Assembly: GCF_003696205.1 (NCBI RefSeq) | Contig: NZ_RFFI01000001.1 | Location: 1-64,000 of the forward strand | DNA length: 64,000 nt | Reading direction: 5' to 3' | Source of the DNA: Cellulomonas triticagri | Lineage (GTDB): Bacteria > Actinomycetota > Actinomycetes > Actinomycetales > Cellulomonadaceae | Translations under genes and position numbers: made by a program | In this document: positions 11,894 to 20,314 of the stretch, piece by piece | How positions within the stretch are numbered: position 1 is the stretch's first letter | How the letters are laid out: each line of letters begins with the position of its first letter | The notes under the pieces: generated by a model | What the model saw: the letters and a program-made list of their open reading frames with translations, nothing else | The model's database searches: none | What the model was told of the DNA's origin: nothing

Positions 11894-12535
11894 TCAGGCG
11901 TGGGTCGCGAGGACCCGGTCGTGGGCCCCGCCCCGCCACATCGAGATCGGCGACGTGGTCGGGAACCCGCCGACCCTACCCGTGGGCTGGAAGCCGTGGC
12001 GGGCGTAGAGGGCGGCGCTGCGGTCGGTGGACGCCTCCAGGTAGGCGGGCATCGCGGGGTGGGCGGCGTCGACGGCGCGCAGTCGCGAGGCGATGAGGGC
12101 GGAGCCGACGCCCTGGCCGCGTCCGGTCTCGTGGACGCCGATGGCGGCGAGGAACCAGTGCGGCTCGCGGGGGTGCGCCGCGTCCAGGGCGCGCTGCAGC
12201 CGCAGGGCCTCGCGCAGACCCCGCAGGCCGAACGCCCGTCGGTAGGAGCCGAGGTCGCGGAGCAGGTCGAGGATGCTGGTGCGGGTGCGGCCGGGGGCGT
12301 CCCAGACCGCGACGCCGAGGACGGTCGGGTCGCCGGGGGCGCGGGCGAGGTCGACGGCCCCGCGGCGCAGGCCGGTGCGGACGATGACGCGGAAGACGTG
12401 CGCGAGGCGCCGCTCGCGGTCCGTGACGGGTCCGCCGACGACGGCGCCCATGACGGCGTCGCCGCGGAAGGTGGCGGCCAGGACGCGGACGGCCTCCTCG
12501 ACGTGGACGGGGGCTGCGGCGGTGACGACGACCAT
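11894..12535 (-). CDS. GNAT-family N-acetyltransferase
   Basis: This protein has 213 residues. The acetyl-CoA binding motif A is present as IGVHETGRGQGVGSALIASRL (Q/R-x-x-G-x-G/A), with motif B near ALYARHGFQPTG. The start MVVVTAAAP was chosen because GAGGAGA lies six bases before the ATG; a frame extension upstream is Ala/Pro-rich and unlikely. The substrate is unknown. It is the first gene of a two-gene unit with the TetR regulator. Confidence 0.85.
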   Translation of the reverse strand: MVVVTAAAPVHVEEAVRVLAATFRGDAVMGAVVGGPVTDRERRLAHVFRVIVRTGLRRGAVDLARAPGDPTVLGVAVWDAPGRTRTSILDLLRDLGSYRRAFGLRGLREALRLQRALDAAHPREPHWFLAAIGVHETGRGQGVGSALIASRLRAVDAAHPAMPAYLEASTDRSAALYARHGFQPTGRVGGFPTTSPISMWRGGAHDRVLATHA

Positions 12536-12594
12536 GACGGCTCTCCTCGGGTCTGCGGCGGCTGCGGGTGGACCCACCGTAGCCGGTTTAGGTC

Positions 12595-12620
12595 ATATGC
12601 CCAAGTCATACGACCAAGTC
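12595..12620. promoter_or_regulatory. Tandem 13-bp direct repeat upstream of the GNAT-TetR operon
   Basis: On the plus strand the units are ATATGCCCAAGTC and ATACGACCAAGTC, abutting with no spacer and differing at three positions. The stretch is AT-richer than its surroundings and lies 60 bp upstream of the GNAT ATG, where a promoter and operator are expected. It may be the site of the downstream TetR or of another regulator. Confidence 0.4.
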
Positions 12621-12639
12621 GCTAGCCCGCGAACGCCGC

Positions 12640-12670
12640 GAGGCCGCCACCCCCAGGGGGTGACGGCCTC
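12640..12670 (-). terminator. Strong hairpin downstream of the MFS gene
   Basis: GAGGCCG-cc-ACCCCC-a-GGGGGT-ga-CGGCCTC forms a near-perfect 31-base hairpin 18 bases past the MFS stop. There is no clear T-run, which is common for actinobacterial terminators. Confidence 0.65.
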
Positions 12671-12687
12671 GACGGGGCAGGACCGGG

Positions 12688-14070
12688 TCAGTCGGCGTGC
12701 GACGCCCGCGAGTAGTCCTGGTCCTTCGTCTCCTTCGACAGCAGCAGCGCGATCAGCGTGAGCACGCCCGCGCCGGACAGGTAGACCCCGACCAGCCAGG
12801 TGCTGCCGTCGGCGGCCGCCCACAGGGCCAGCGCGACGATCGGCGCGAGCGCCGCCCCGAGGATCGAGGACACGTTGTACGCGACCGCGGACCCGGTGTA
12901 GCGGACGTTGGTCGGGAACAGCTCGGGCAGCAGCGCGCCCATGGGCCCGAACGTCGCGCCCATCAGCAGGAACCCGAACACCAGGAACGCCTGCGTCATC
13001 GCCCCGGTGAACACCAGGTCGTCCCGCACGGTGAGGAACAGCGGGAACGACAGGCCGAACACCACGATCCCCGAGGTGACGCCGATGAGCAGCCGCCGCC
13101 GACCGAGCTTGTCGGCCAGCGGCCCGGACAGCATCGTGAAGATCCCGAAGAACACCACGCCGATGATCTGCATGAGCACGAAGTGCACGTACGGGATGCC
13201 GAGACCGCCGGGCTCGTCGGTCTCCGGCGCCACGGCGCGGGTGCCGTAGGTCAGCGTGAAGTTCGTCATCAGGTAGAACAGCACGTAGGTCGCCAGCATG
13301 ATGAACGTGCCGAGCAGCGTCTCGCGCCAGTGGTACCGCAGCGTCGTGCCGAGCGGGATCTTGGTGATCGTGCCCTTCTTCTCCGCGGCGGTGAACGCCT
13401 CGGACTCCACGAGCTTGAGGCGCACCCACAGGCCGATGATCACCATGACGGCCGAGAACAGGAACGGGATCCGCCAGCCCCAGGACATGAACGCGTCCGA
13501 GCCCTGGCCGAGGACGGCGTTGATGATGAGGAAGATGCCGTTGGCGATGATGAAGCCGAGCGGCGCGCCGAGCTGCGGGAACGTGCCGAACCAGGCGCGC
13601 TTGCCCGCGGGGGCGTTCTCGGTGGCGACCAGCGCGGCGCCGGACCACTCGCCGCCGAGCGCGAAGCCCTGCGCGAGCCGCAGGACCAGCAGCAGCACCG
13701 TCGCGGTGACGCCGATGTGGTCGAACGTCGGCAGCGTGCCGATGAGGAACGTCGCGATGCCCATGGTGAGCAGCGAGTACACGAGCGTCGTCTTGCGGCC
13801 CTTCCGGTCACCGAGGTGGCCGTAGAAGATCGCTCCGATCGGGCGGGCGACCATCGCGGCGCCGAACACGGCGAACGAGGCCAGCAGCGCGGTGGTGTCG
13901 TTGCCCGTCGGGAAGAACAGGTGCGGGAAGACGAGGACCGCGGCGGTCGCGTAGACGTAGAAGTCGTAGAACTCGATGGTGGTGCCCACGAGGCTCGCCG
14001 CGATGACGCGGGACGGCGAGTTCAGCGGCTTGGGGGCCGGCGTGGCGGTGGGCACGGACGTGGCTGGCAT
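12688..14070 (-). CDS. MFS transporter, metabolite:H+ symporter (MHS) type
   Basis: This membrane protein has 460 residues and about 12 transmembrane segments. It shows the MHS-family opening SLVGTTIEFYDFYVYATAAVLVFPHLFFP (quoted in part, segment 1), the loop 2-3 motif GHLGDRKGRKTTL, and GFALGGEWSGAALVATENAP in segment 5. Relatives include ShiA (shikimate) and ProP (betaine/proline); the solute cannot be named here. The start MPATSV has GGAG nine bases upstream; a longer Arg-rich extension is unlikely. It stands alone, with a hairpin terminator behind it. Confidence 0.88.
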   Translation of the reverse strand: MPATSVPTATPAPKPLNSPSRVIAASLVGTTIEFYDFYVYATAAVLVFPHLFFPTGNDTTALLASFAVFGAAMVARPIGAIFYGHLGDRKGRKTTLVYSLLTMGIATFLIGTLPTFDHIGVTATVLLLVLRLAQGFALGGEWSGAALVATENAPAGKRAWFGTFPQLGAPLGFIIANGIFLIINAVLGQGSDAFMSWGWRIPFLFSAVMVIIGLWVRLKLVESEAFTAAEKKGTITKIPLGTTLRYHWRETLLGTFIMLATYVLFYLMTNFTLTYGTRAVAPETDEPGGLGIPYVHFVLMQIIGVVFFGIFTMLSGPLADKLGRRRLLIGVTSGIVVFGLSFPLFLTVRDDLVFTGAMTQAFLVFGFLLMGATFGPMGALLPELFPTNVRYTGSAVAYNVSSILGAALAPIVALALWAAADGSTWLVGVYLSGAGVLTLIALLLSKETKDQDYSRASHAD

Positions 14071-14300
14071 GCGGAGAGCTCCGGTTCGGCGAACGGCGGT
14101 GGGTGGCGTCGGGACCGGGACGTCGCCGGCCGGCTCGCGGTCGCCTCGACGTCGGCTCCAGCGCGTCGGTGACGATACGCCTCGTCTCACCTTTCAGACA
14201 GACTTCGTCCACATGTCGGATGTCGGTCCCCAGTCCGGCGTGCTGCGCGGCCTGTGGACGACGGGGTCCGGGTGTCGGCGGTGTGCGGCAGAGTGGCGGC

Positions 14301-14957
14301 ATGACCAGCAGCGAGCCCACCCCCGGCGGCGCCACTCCCGACCCCGGTCCCGCACACCCCCGCGTCGCCACGGCCGCCGTCCCCGGGACCGCGGGGCGGC
14401 GCTGCTTCGGCGACGGCGACCCGCTGTACGAGCGCTACCACGACGAGGAGTGGGGCCACCCCGTGCACGGCGACCGCGCCCTGTACGAGCGCATGTCGCT
14501 GGAGGCGTTCCAGTCCGGGCTCGCGTGGATCACCGTGCTCCGCAAGCGCGAGGGGTTCCGTGCGGCCTTCGCGGACTTCGACCCGACCGTGGTCGCGGGC
14601 TACGACGAGCACGACGTCGAGCGGCTGATGGGCGACCCCGGCATCATCCGGAACCGCGCCAAGGTCACCGCGACCATCGCCAACGCCCGCGCGCTGCTGG
14701 ACCTGCAGGCCGCCGGGGGCAGCCTCGACGCGCTGTTCTGGGCCGCCGCGACCGCGCGCTCCGAGGACGACCGGCCACGCACGTTCGCGGACGTCCCGGC
14801 GAGCACCGACGCGTCGAAGGCCCTCGCGAAGACGCTCAAGCGGCACGGCTTCCGGTTCGTGGGCCCGACCACCGCCTACGCCGCGATGCAGGCGTGCGGG
14901 ATGGTCGACGACCACCTCGCGGACTGCCCCGTCGTGCTCGCGCGCACGGACGGCTGA
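14301..14957 (+). CDS. tag: DNA-3-methyladenine glycosylase I
   Basis: This base-excision repair enzyme, 218 residues, removes N3-methyladenine from alkylated DNA. The zinc-binding residues of the E. coli enzyme are all present: Cys in RRCFGDGD, His in YHDEEWG, and His and Cys in DDHLADC at the end. The substrate-pocket Glu is in SLEAFQSGLAW and the signature HGFRFVGPTTAYAAMQACG is intact. About 33 N-terminal residues (Pro/Ala-rich) are additional to the E. coli protein. It is monocistronic and convergent with the next gene. Confidence 0.94.
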   Translation: MTSSEPTPGGATPDPGPAHPRVATAAVPGTAGRRCFGDGDPLYERYHDEEWGHPVHGDRALYERMSLEAFQSGLAWITVLRKREGFRAAFADFDPTVVAGYDEHDVERLMGDPGIIRNRAKVTATIANARALLDLQAAGGSLDALFWAAATARSEDDRPRTFADVPASTDASKALAKTLKRHGFRFVGPTTAYAAMQACGMVDDHLADCPVVLARTDG

Positions 14958-14961
14958 CGCC

Positions 14962-14993
14962 GGCGAGCGGGCACCGAGCACCCGCTCTCGCCA
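14962..14993. terminator. Bidirectional hairpin between tag and the lactonase gene
   Basis: The stem GAGCGGG/CCCGCTC has a nine-base loop and extra outer GC pairing (GGC/GCC) past a bulge. It sits exactly between two convergent stop codons. Confidence 0.55.
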
Positions 14994-15009
14994 GCGCCGG
15001 GGCGCCGGG

Positions 15010-15981
15010 TCAGGCGTCGGCGTACGGGCGCAGCGCCTGCCCGTCGACGTCGACCCCGAACCGCACGACGGCGCCGCCGAGCGCCCGGTCCCGCTCGGGC
15101 ACGTCCGCGTCGCCCGCCGCAGCCGTCGTCACGTGCACCTGACCGGAGCCCGGCGCGCCGAACCCGGCGCAGGTGACGCGGGACGTGCCGACCGCGAGCG
15201 CCTCGACGAACGCGCCGTCGGCGGTGAACCGCAGCACGTGCCCGCCGCCGTACAGCGCCACCCAGAGCCCGCCGTCGGCGTCGACCGTCGTCCCGTCGGG
15301 CTGCGCGGCCGCGTCGCCGTCGCGGAGCGCGAGGAACGGCTCCGGCGTGCCCGCCCCGCCGGTGCGGACGTCGTACGTCATCCGGAAGACCACGCCGGTC
15401 GGGGTGTCGGTCAGGTAGAGGGTGCCGCCGTCGGGGCTCCACTGGAGGCCGTTGCCGAGCCGCACCCCGGTGAACGGCGTGCTGATCTCGGGGCCGTGCC
15501 GTCCCGCGACGACGCGGTGCACCACCCCGGCGTCACCGGGCACGCCGGCGCGCGGCATCGTCGAGATCCACAGCCGCCCGGCGCCGTCGCAGGCCCCGTC
15601 GTTGAACCGGTAGTCCGCGGGCATGCCGTCGGGACGGGTCAGCGGTCCGAGGCGCACCCCGTCGTGGAGCCCGAGGCCGTCGGCGGTCGCCAGCAGGTAC
15701 CCGCCGGACGCGGCGGGCCAGGCGAGGCTGACCGGTGACGGGGTGCTGAGCACGCGGTCCCGCTCCGGGTCCGCGCCGGACCAGCGGTGCACGGCCCGCC
15801 CGTCGATGTCGACCCAGACGAGCGCGCCCTCCCGCTCGTCCCACCACGCCCGCTCCCCGAGCACGGCGCGCTGGTCGCCGACGACCTCGCCGTCCGCGCG
15901 GGCGCCCCGCACCAGGTCGCGGACGTCGGGGCGGTCGCGCACGGCGGGCACGGGCACGGTGGACAGGTCGGTCGGCGTCAT
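15010..15981 (-). CDS. SMP-30/gluconolactonase/LRE family hydrolase
   Basis: This six-bladed beta-propeller protein has 323 residues. The family motifs are GERAWWDEREGALVWVDIDG (first metal-ligand Glu), DYRFNDGACDGAGRLWISTM, the metal Asn in GVRLGNGLQWSPDGGTLYLTDT, and QPDGTTVDADGGLWVALYGG with the catalytic Asp region. Relatives hydrolyse sugar lactones with a divalent metal. The start MTPTDLS was chosen; a further ATG six codons upstream is possible. No sugar-catabolism gene is adjacent, so the substrate is open. Confidence 0.88.
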   Translation of the reverse strand: MTPTDLSTVPVPAVRDRPDVRDLVRGARADGEVVGDQRAVLGERAWWDEREGALVWVDIDGRAVHRWSGADPERDRVLSTPSPVSLAWPAASGGYLLATADGLGLHDGVRLGPLTRPDGMPADYRFNDGACDGAGRLWISTMPRAGVPGDAGVVHRVVAGRHGPEISTPFTGVRLGNGLQWSPDGGTLYLTDTPTGVVFRMTYDVRTGGAGTPEPFLALRDGDAAAQPDGTTVDADGGLWVALYGGGHVLRFTADGAFVEALAVGTSRVTCAGFGAPGSGQVHVTTAAAGDADVPERDRALGGAVVRFGVDVDGQALRPYADA

Positions 15982-16087
15982 CGCCGTCGAGCCTGGCACG
16001 CGCCCCCGGACCCCGCGCGGCGGACCCGTCGCCCCGCACGCCGGCAGGTGTGACCCGCGCCACGGGAACGTGACGCGTCAGGGGCAC

Positions 16088-16116
16088 TGGACGGGCGCGG
16101 AGGACCGACCTAGTGT
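16088..16116 (+). promoter_or_regulatory. Sigma70-type promoter for the SAM riboswitch-metF-metE unit
   Basis: The -35 box TGGACG (16088-16093) and the -10 box TAGTGT (16111-16116) are separated by exactly 17 bases. The predicted start site, about 16122-16124, coincides with the first paired base of the riboswitch. Confidence 0.7.
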
Positions 16117-16121
16117 GGCGG

Positions 16122-16214
16122 CACCATCCAGAGCGACCGAGAGACCTGGCTCGACGACGTCGCAGCAACCCCCCTCCTGACGGAGGGTGCGGGTGCTTCC
16201 GCCAGGTCCGATGG
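16122..16214 (+). promoter_or_regulatory. SAM-I (S-box) riboswitch controlling metF-metE
   Basis: S-box core elements occur in the right order: GAGAGACCTGGC, CGACGACG, GCAGCAACC, a variable hairpin CCCTCC/GGAGGG, then GGTGC and GCTTCC. The basal stem P1 is CCATC (16124-16128) with GATGG (16210-16214), and ACCTGGC pairs with GCCAGGT inside it. The 3' side of P1 runs straight into the metF Shine-Dalgarno GGAG (16213-16216). Ligand binding would therefore hide the ribosome-binding site, with no room for a terminator. High S-adenosylmethionine should shut translation of metF. Confidence 0.9.
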
Positions 16215-16222
16215 AGCTGACG

Positions 16223-17260
16223 ATGAGCAGTCGCGACACACCGCACCCCCTCGACGCGCACGCCGTGGCCGACGGCCTGGGCGCCGTGGACCGCCCGACC
16301 GTGTCCTTCGAGCTGTTCCCGCCGCGCAACCCCGACGCCGCGCCCCGGCTCTGGGCGACGGTGCAGGAGCTCGCGGCCGCGCGTCCCGACTTCGTCTCGG
16401 TGACCTACGGCGCGTCCGGCAGCACCCGCACCACCACCCGGCAGCTGGTCCGGCGGCTGCTGCGCGAGACGTCGCTGACGCCCATCGCGCACCTCACCTG
16501 CGTCGCGGCGTCGGCGGACGACCTGGCACGCACCGTCGAGGAGTTCCTGGACGAGGGTGTGCGGTCGTTCCTCGCGCTGCGCGGCGACCCGCCCGCCGAC
16601 GGCTCGTGGGCCCCGCACCCGGAGGGCCTGCCGACCGCGAGCGCCCTGGTCGCCCTGCTGCGCGACGTCGAGCGCCGCCGGTGCGCGTCCAGCCCCGCGC
16701 AGGCCGTCCGCGCCGCGACCCGGCCGCTGTCGGTCGCGGTCGCGGCGTTCCCGCGCGGCAACGCCGGGTCGGGCAGCAGCCGGGAGCAGGACGTCGCGGC
16801 GCTGCTCGCGAAGCAGCAGGCGGGCGCGGACTTCGCGATCACCCAGGTGTTCTACGACGTCGCCGACTACTGCGAGCTGGTCGCGCTCGCCCGCGACGCG
16901 GGCGTCACGATCCCGGTGGTGCCCGGCATCATCCCGACGACCGACCCGGCCCGGCTGCGCCGCGTCGCGCAGCTCACCGGCGTCCCGGTGCCGCAGCGCG
17001 TCCTGGACGTGCTCGACGCGTTCGACGCCGACGAGCCCGCGGACGTCGCGCGGCGGCACCGCGCGGGTACGCGGATGGGTGTCGACCTCGTCAACGGCGT
17101 CCTCGACGGCGGCGCGCCCGGCGTCCACCTGTACACGTTCAACACCCACGGCCCGGCGCTCGACCTGCTCGACGGCGCCGGGCTGGGCGGCGACGCGCCC
17201 CGCGCGCACAGCCGCGTCACCCCGGCCGCACCCGACCTGCTCACCGTCCCCACCACCTGA
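16223..17260 (+). CDS. metF: 5,10-methylenetetrahydrofolate reductase
   Basis: This FAD enzyme, 345 residues, makes 5-methyltetrahydrofolate, the methyl donor used by MetE. The TIM-barrel motifs are VSFELFPPRNP (catalytic Glu), DFVSVTYGASGSTR, IAHLTCVA, LALRGDPP, GADFAITQVFYD and VVPGIIP. The start is the ATG at 16223, eight to ten bases after GGAG; an upstream ATG at 16187 lies inside the riboswitch and was rejected. metE follows after 8 bases, so both share the SAM riboswitch and make a two-step methionine module. Confidence 0.95.
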   Translation: MSSRDTPHPLDAHAVADGLGAVDRPTVSFELFPPRNPDAAPRLWATVQELAAARPDFVSVTYGASGSTRTTTRQLVRRLLRETSLTPIAHLTCVAASADDLARTVEEFLDEGVRSFLALRGDPPADGSWAPHPEGLPTASALVALLRDVERRRCASSPAQAVRAATRPLSVAVAAFPRGNAGSGSSREQDVAALLAKQQAGADFAITQVFYDVADYCELVALARDAGVTIPVVPGIIPTTDPARLRRVAQLTGVPVPQRVLDVLDAFDADEPADVARRHRAGTRMGVDLVNGVLDGGAPGVHLYTFNTHGPALDLLDGAGLGGDAPRAHSRVTPAAPDLLTVPTT

Positions 17261-17268
17261 GGCGAGAG

Positions 17269-19617
17269 ATGACCCACCAGACCCACCCGTTCCCGTCCGG
17301 CACCGTCCTCGGCTACCCGCGCATCGGGCCGCGCCGCGAGCTGAAGAAGGCCCTCGAGGCGTTCTGGGCCGGGCGCGCCGAGGCCGCCGAGGTCGAGGCG
17401 ACCGCCGCCGACCTGCGCCGCCGCACCCGCACGCGCCTGGCGGAGCTCGGCCTCGCCACGGACCTGCCGGCGATCCCCAGCGCGTTCTCGTTCTACGACC
17501 AGGTGCTCGACGCGGCGACCGTGCTCGGCGCCGTCCCGGACCGGTTCGCCGACCTGGTCGACGGCTCCGGTGCGCTGGACCTCGCCGGGTACTCCACGGT
17601 GGCGCGCGGACGCGGCGACGACCTGCCGCTCGAGATGACCAAGTGGTTCGACTCGAACTACCACTACCTGGTGCCGGAGATCGGCCCGGGCACGACGTTC
17701 CGGTTCGCCAGCGACCGCCCGGTCCGGGAGTTCGCCGAGGGTCTGGCCGACGGCGTCCTGACCCGCCCGGTGCTGGTCGGTCCCGTGACGTTCCTGGCGC
17801 TGGCCAAGGCGGCGGAGGGCTCCCCGGAGGGCTTCGCCCCGATCGACCGCCTCGCGGACGTGCTGCCCGTCTACGCCGAGGTGCTGCGCGCCCTGCGTGC
17901 CGCCGGGGCGACGTGGGTGCAGCTCGAGGAGCCCGCGCTGGTGTCCGACTCCACGGGCGTGCCCGCCGACCGGCTGCTGGCCGCCGCCACGGAGGCGTAC
18001 CGCGTGCTCGCGACGGACCTGCCCGCCGCGGAGCGGCCCTCGATCCTCGTCGCCGCCCCGTACGGCGACCTGCGCGACGCCCTGCCGGTGCTCGCGGCGA
18101 CGGACGTCGAGGGGCTGGCCCTGGACCTCGTGCGCGGCACCGTGCCGACCGGTTCTGTCGCGGGTCTGGCGGACAAGGTCGTCGTCGGCGGCGTCGTCGA
18201 CGGCCACAACATCTGGCGCGCCGACCTGGACGCCGCGCTCGGCGGCCTGGAGCGGCTGGAGGGACTCGGGGCCCACCAGGTCGCCGTGGGCACGTCGACG
18301 TCGCTGTTCCACGTCCCGCACGACGTCGAGGACGAGCCGCAGCTCGACCCGACGCTGCGGTCCTGGCTGGCGTTCGCGGACCAGAAGGTCCGCGAGGTCG
18401 TCACCCTGGCCACCGGCGTCACGGAGGGTCGCGAGGCCGTGCACGCCGAGCTGCTGGCCGCCGCTGACGCCCGCCGCTCCCGCGCCGAGGCCCCCGGGGT
18501 CGTGCGGCCGGAGGTGCGCGAGCGCCTGGGCGGGCTGGACGCCACGGCGTTCCGTCGTGGCGAGTTCGCGACGCGGCAGGCCGCGCAGGCCGAGCGCCTG
18601 GGCCTGCCCGCGCTGCCGACGACCACCATCGGCTCGTTCCCGCAGACGCCGGAGATCCGCGTCGCGCGCGCCGCGTTCGGCCGGGGCGAGATCAGCGCCG
18701 AGCAGTACCAGGACGAGATGCGGGCCGAGGTCCGCCGCGTGGTCGAGCTGCAGGAGCAGATCGGCCTCGACGTCCTCGTGCACGGCGAGCCCGAGCGCAA
18801 CGACATGGTCCAGTACTTCGCCGAGAACCTGGACGGTTTCTCCGTCACGCAGAACGGCTGGGTGCAGTCCTACGGCTCGCGGTGCACCCGCCCGTCGATC
18901 CTGTGGGGCGACGTGTCCCGCCCGGCGCCGATCACGGTCCCGTGGACGACGTACGCGCAGTCGCTCACCCCGAAGCCGGTCAAGGGGATGCTCACCGGCC
19001 CGGTGACGATCCTGGCGTGGTCGTTCGTGCGCGACGACCAGCCGCTGGCCGACACCGCGAACCAGGTCGCCCTGGCGCTGCGGGACGAGATCGCCGACCT
19101 GGAGGCCGCGGGCACCGCGATCGTGCAGGTGGACGAGCCCGCGCTGCGCGAGCTGCTGCCGCTGCGGGCCGACGCGCACGCCGCGTACCTGGACTGGTCG
19201 GTCGCGTCGTTCCGGCTGTCGACGTCCGGGGTCCGCCCGGACACGCAGATCCACACCCACCTCTGCTACTCGGAGTTCGGCGAGATCTTCGGGGCCATCG
19301 ACGGGCTCGACGCCGACGTGACCTCCATCGAGGCCGCCCGGTCGAAGATGGAGATCCTCGGGGACATCGCCGCGGAGGGCTACCCGCGCGGCATCGGCCC
19401 GGGCGTGTGGGACATCCACTCCCCGCGGGTGCCGAGCGAGGCCGAGGTCACCGACCTGCTCGCCTCGGCGGTGCGCGTGGTCGACCCCACGCAGCTCTGG
19501 GTGAACCCCGACTGCGGCCTCAAGACCCGCCGCTACGAGGAGGTCACGCCGAGCCTGGAGCACGTCCTGGCGGCGACCCGCACCGTGCGGGACTCCCTGG
19601 CGATCCCGACGGCCTGA
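17269..19617 (+). CDS. metE: Cobalamin-independent methionine synthase
   Basis: This enzyme, 782 residues, transfers a methyl group from methyl-tetrahydrofolate polyglutamate to homocysteine without B12. The N-terminal barrel has LGYPRIGPRRELKKALE and MTKWFDSNYHYLVPE. The catalytic C-terminal barrel holds the zinc ligands His and Cys in IHTHLCYSEF (about residue 662), a Glu in TSIEAARS, and Cys in NPDCGLKTR (about 747). The motif HGEPERNDMVQYF is also intact. It has normal length and is translated directly behind metF. Confidence 0.97.
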   Translation: MTHQTHPFPSGTVLGYPRIGPRRELKKALEAFWAGRAEAAEVEATAADLRRRTRTRLAELGLATDLPAIPSAFSFYDQVLDAATVLGAVPDRFADLVDGSGALDLAGYSTVARGRGDDLPLEMTKWFDSNYHYLVPEIGPGTTFRFASDRPVREFAEGLADGVLTRPVLVGPVTFLALAKAAEGSPEGFAPIDRLADVLPVYAEVLRALRAAGATWVQLEEPALVSDSTGVPADRLLAAATEAYRVLATDLPAAERPSILVAAPYGDLRDALPVLAATDVEGLALDLVRGTVPTGSVAGLADKVVVGGVVDGHNIWRADLDAALGGLERLEGLGAHQVAVGTSTSLFHVPHDVEDEPQLDPTLRSWLAFADQKVREVVTLATGVTEGREAVHAELLAAADARRSRAEAPGVVRPEVRERLGGLDATAFRRGEFATRQAAQAERLGLPALPTTTIGSFPQTPEIRVARAAFGRGEISAEQYQDEMRAEVRRVVELQEQIGLDVLVHGEPERNDMVQYFAENLDGFSVTQNGWVQSYGSRCTRPSILWGDVSRPAPITVPWTTYAQSLTPKPVKGMLTGPVTILAWSFVRDDQPLADTANQVALALRDEIADLEAAGTAIVQVDEPALRELLPLRADAHAAYLDWSVASFRLSTSGVRPDTQIHTHLCYSEFGEIFGAIDGLDADVTSIEAARSKMEILGDIAAEGYPRGIGPGVWDIHSPRVPSEAEVTDLLASAVRVVDPTQLWVNPDCGLKTRRYEEVTPSLEHVLAATRTVRDSLAIPTA

Positions 19618-19630
19618 CGGCCTGACGCGC

Positions 19631-19667
19631 GACGACGCCCCGGACCGTTGCCGTCCGGGGCGTCGTC
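19631..19667. terminator. Bidirectional terminator between metE and hsp20
   Basis: This is a perfect 15-bp stem (GACGACGCCCCGGAC with its complement) with a seven-base loop. It sits between two convergent genes and serves both. Confidence 0.8.
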
Positions 19668-19686
19668 GTCCGCCGCTGCCGCCCGA

Positions 19687-20139
19687 TCAGGCGGTCGCAC
19701 CCTGCGGGGCGTCGCCGCGGGCCTCGATGGTCGCCGGGGTCCCACCGGTGGTGACCTCGATGCGGCGGGGCCGTGCCTCGTCGGCGACGGGGATCGTGAG
19801 CGTCAGGACGCCGTCGGCGTACGACGCGCTGACGGCGTCGAGGTCGAGGCCGCGGCCGACGGTCAGCTGGCGCGCGTACGTGCCGGTCGGGCGCTCCTTG
19901 GCCAGCCACTGCACGCCGTCCTCCGCACGCGCCGTGCGCTGGGCGCGGATCGTGAGCGTCCGGTCCTCCACGTTGACGTCGATGGAGCCGGGGTCCGCAC
20001 CCGGCAGGTCGACGTGCAGCACGTAGTGGTCACCGGAGCGGTACAGGTCCATCGGCATGGACGCCGCGGCACGCTGCGTGCCGAGCACCTGGCCCATCAG
20101 CCGGTCCATCTCCTGGAACGGGTCGAATCGGGTAGCCAC
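19687..20139 (-). CDS. Hsp20/alpha-crystallin family small heat-shock protein
   Basis: This ATP-independent holdase chaperone has 150 residues. The alpha-crystallin domain spans about residues 30-130 (YRSGDHYVLHVDLPGADPGSIDV, RQLTVGRGLDLDAVSASYADGVLTLTIPV). The C-terminus has RRIEV after the domain and lacks a clear I-x-I/V oligomer motif. The GTG start gives MATRFDPFQEMDRLMGQV and has GGAGGAGG nine bases upstream. A CIRCE element 99 bp upstream predicts heat-inducible control by HrcA. Confidence 0.92.
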   Translation of the reverse strand: MATRFDPFQEMDRLMGQVLGTQRAAASMPMDLYRSGDHYVLHVDLPGADPGSIDVNVEDRTLTIRAQRTARAEDGVQWLAKERPTGTYARQLTVGRGLDLDAVSASYADGVLTLTIPVADEARPRRIEVTTGGTPATIEARGDAPQGATA

Positions 20140-20237
20140 AGCCCGTCACCTCCTCCGAGCGGTCGAGGTCCCGGACGGTCCGGGACCGCTGCTGCCCCGG
20201 TGCCTGCGCGGCACCGGAAGGGGCTACGAGCAGATTT

Positions 20238-20264
20238 CTAGCACTCGGCACCGTCGAGTGCCAG
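20238..20264. promoter_or_regulatory. CIRCE operator (HrcA site) upstream of hsp20
   Basis: CTAGCACTC-N9-GAGTGCCAG matches the CIRCE consensus TTAGCACTC-N9-GAGTGCTAA in 15 of 18 arm positions with the correct nine-base spacer. It sits in the 5' region of hsp20. HrcA binding here would repress hsp20 at normal temperature. Confidence 0.85.
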
Positions 20265-20314
20265 CGCAGGACCGGCGGACTTCGCTCAGAGATGAACTCG
20301 CAGGTCAGGGGCCA

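Noticed and set aside
16187..16225. Upstream ATG of metF inside the riboswitch
   Set aside because: It would translate through P1 and the core; the ATG at 16223 has the Shine-Dalgarno and gives the family N-terminus.
16867..19563. An 898-codon frame opposite metE
   Set aside because: Low-complexity shadow; metE is complete with all zinc ligands.
20231..20270. HspR/HAIR element instead of CIRCE
   Set aside because: HAIR would read CTTGAGT-N7-ACTCAAG; the observed arms and nine-base spacer match CIRCE.
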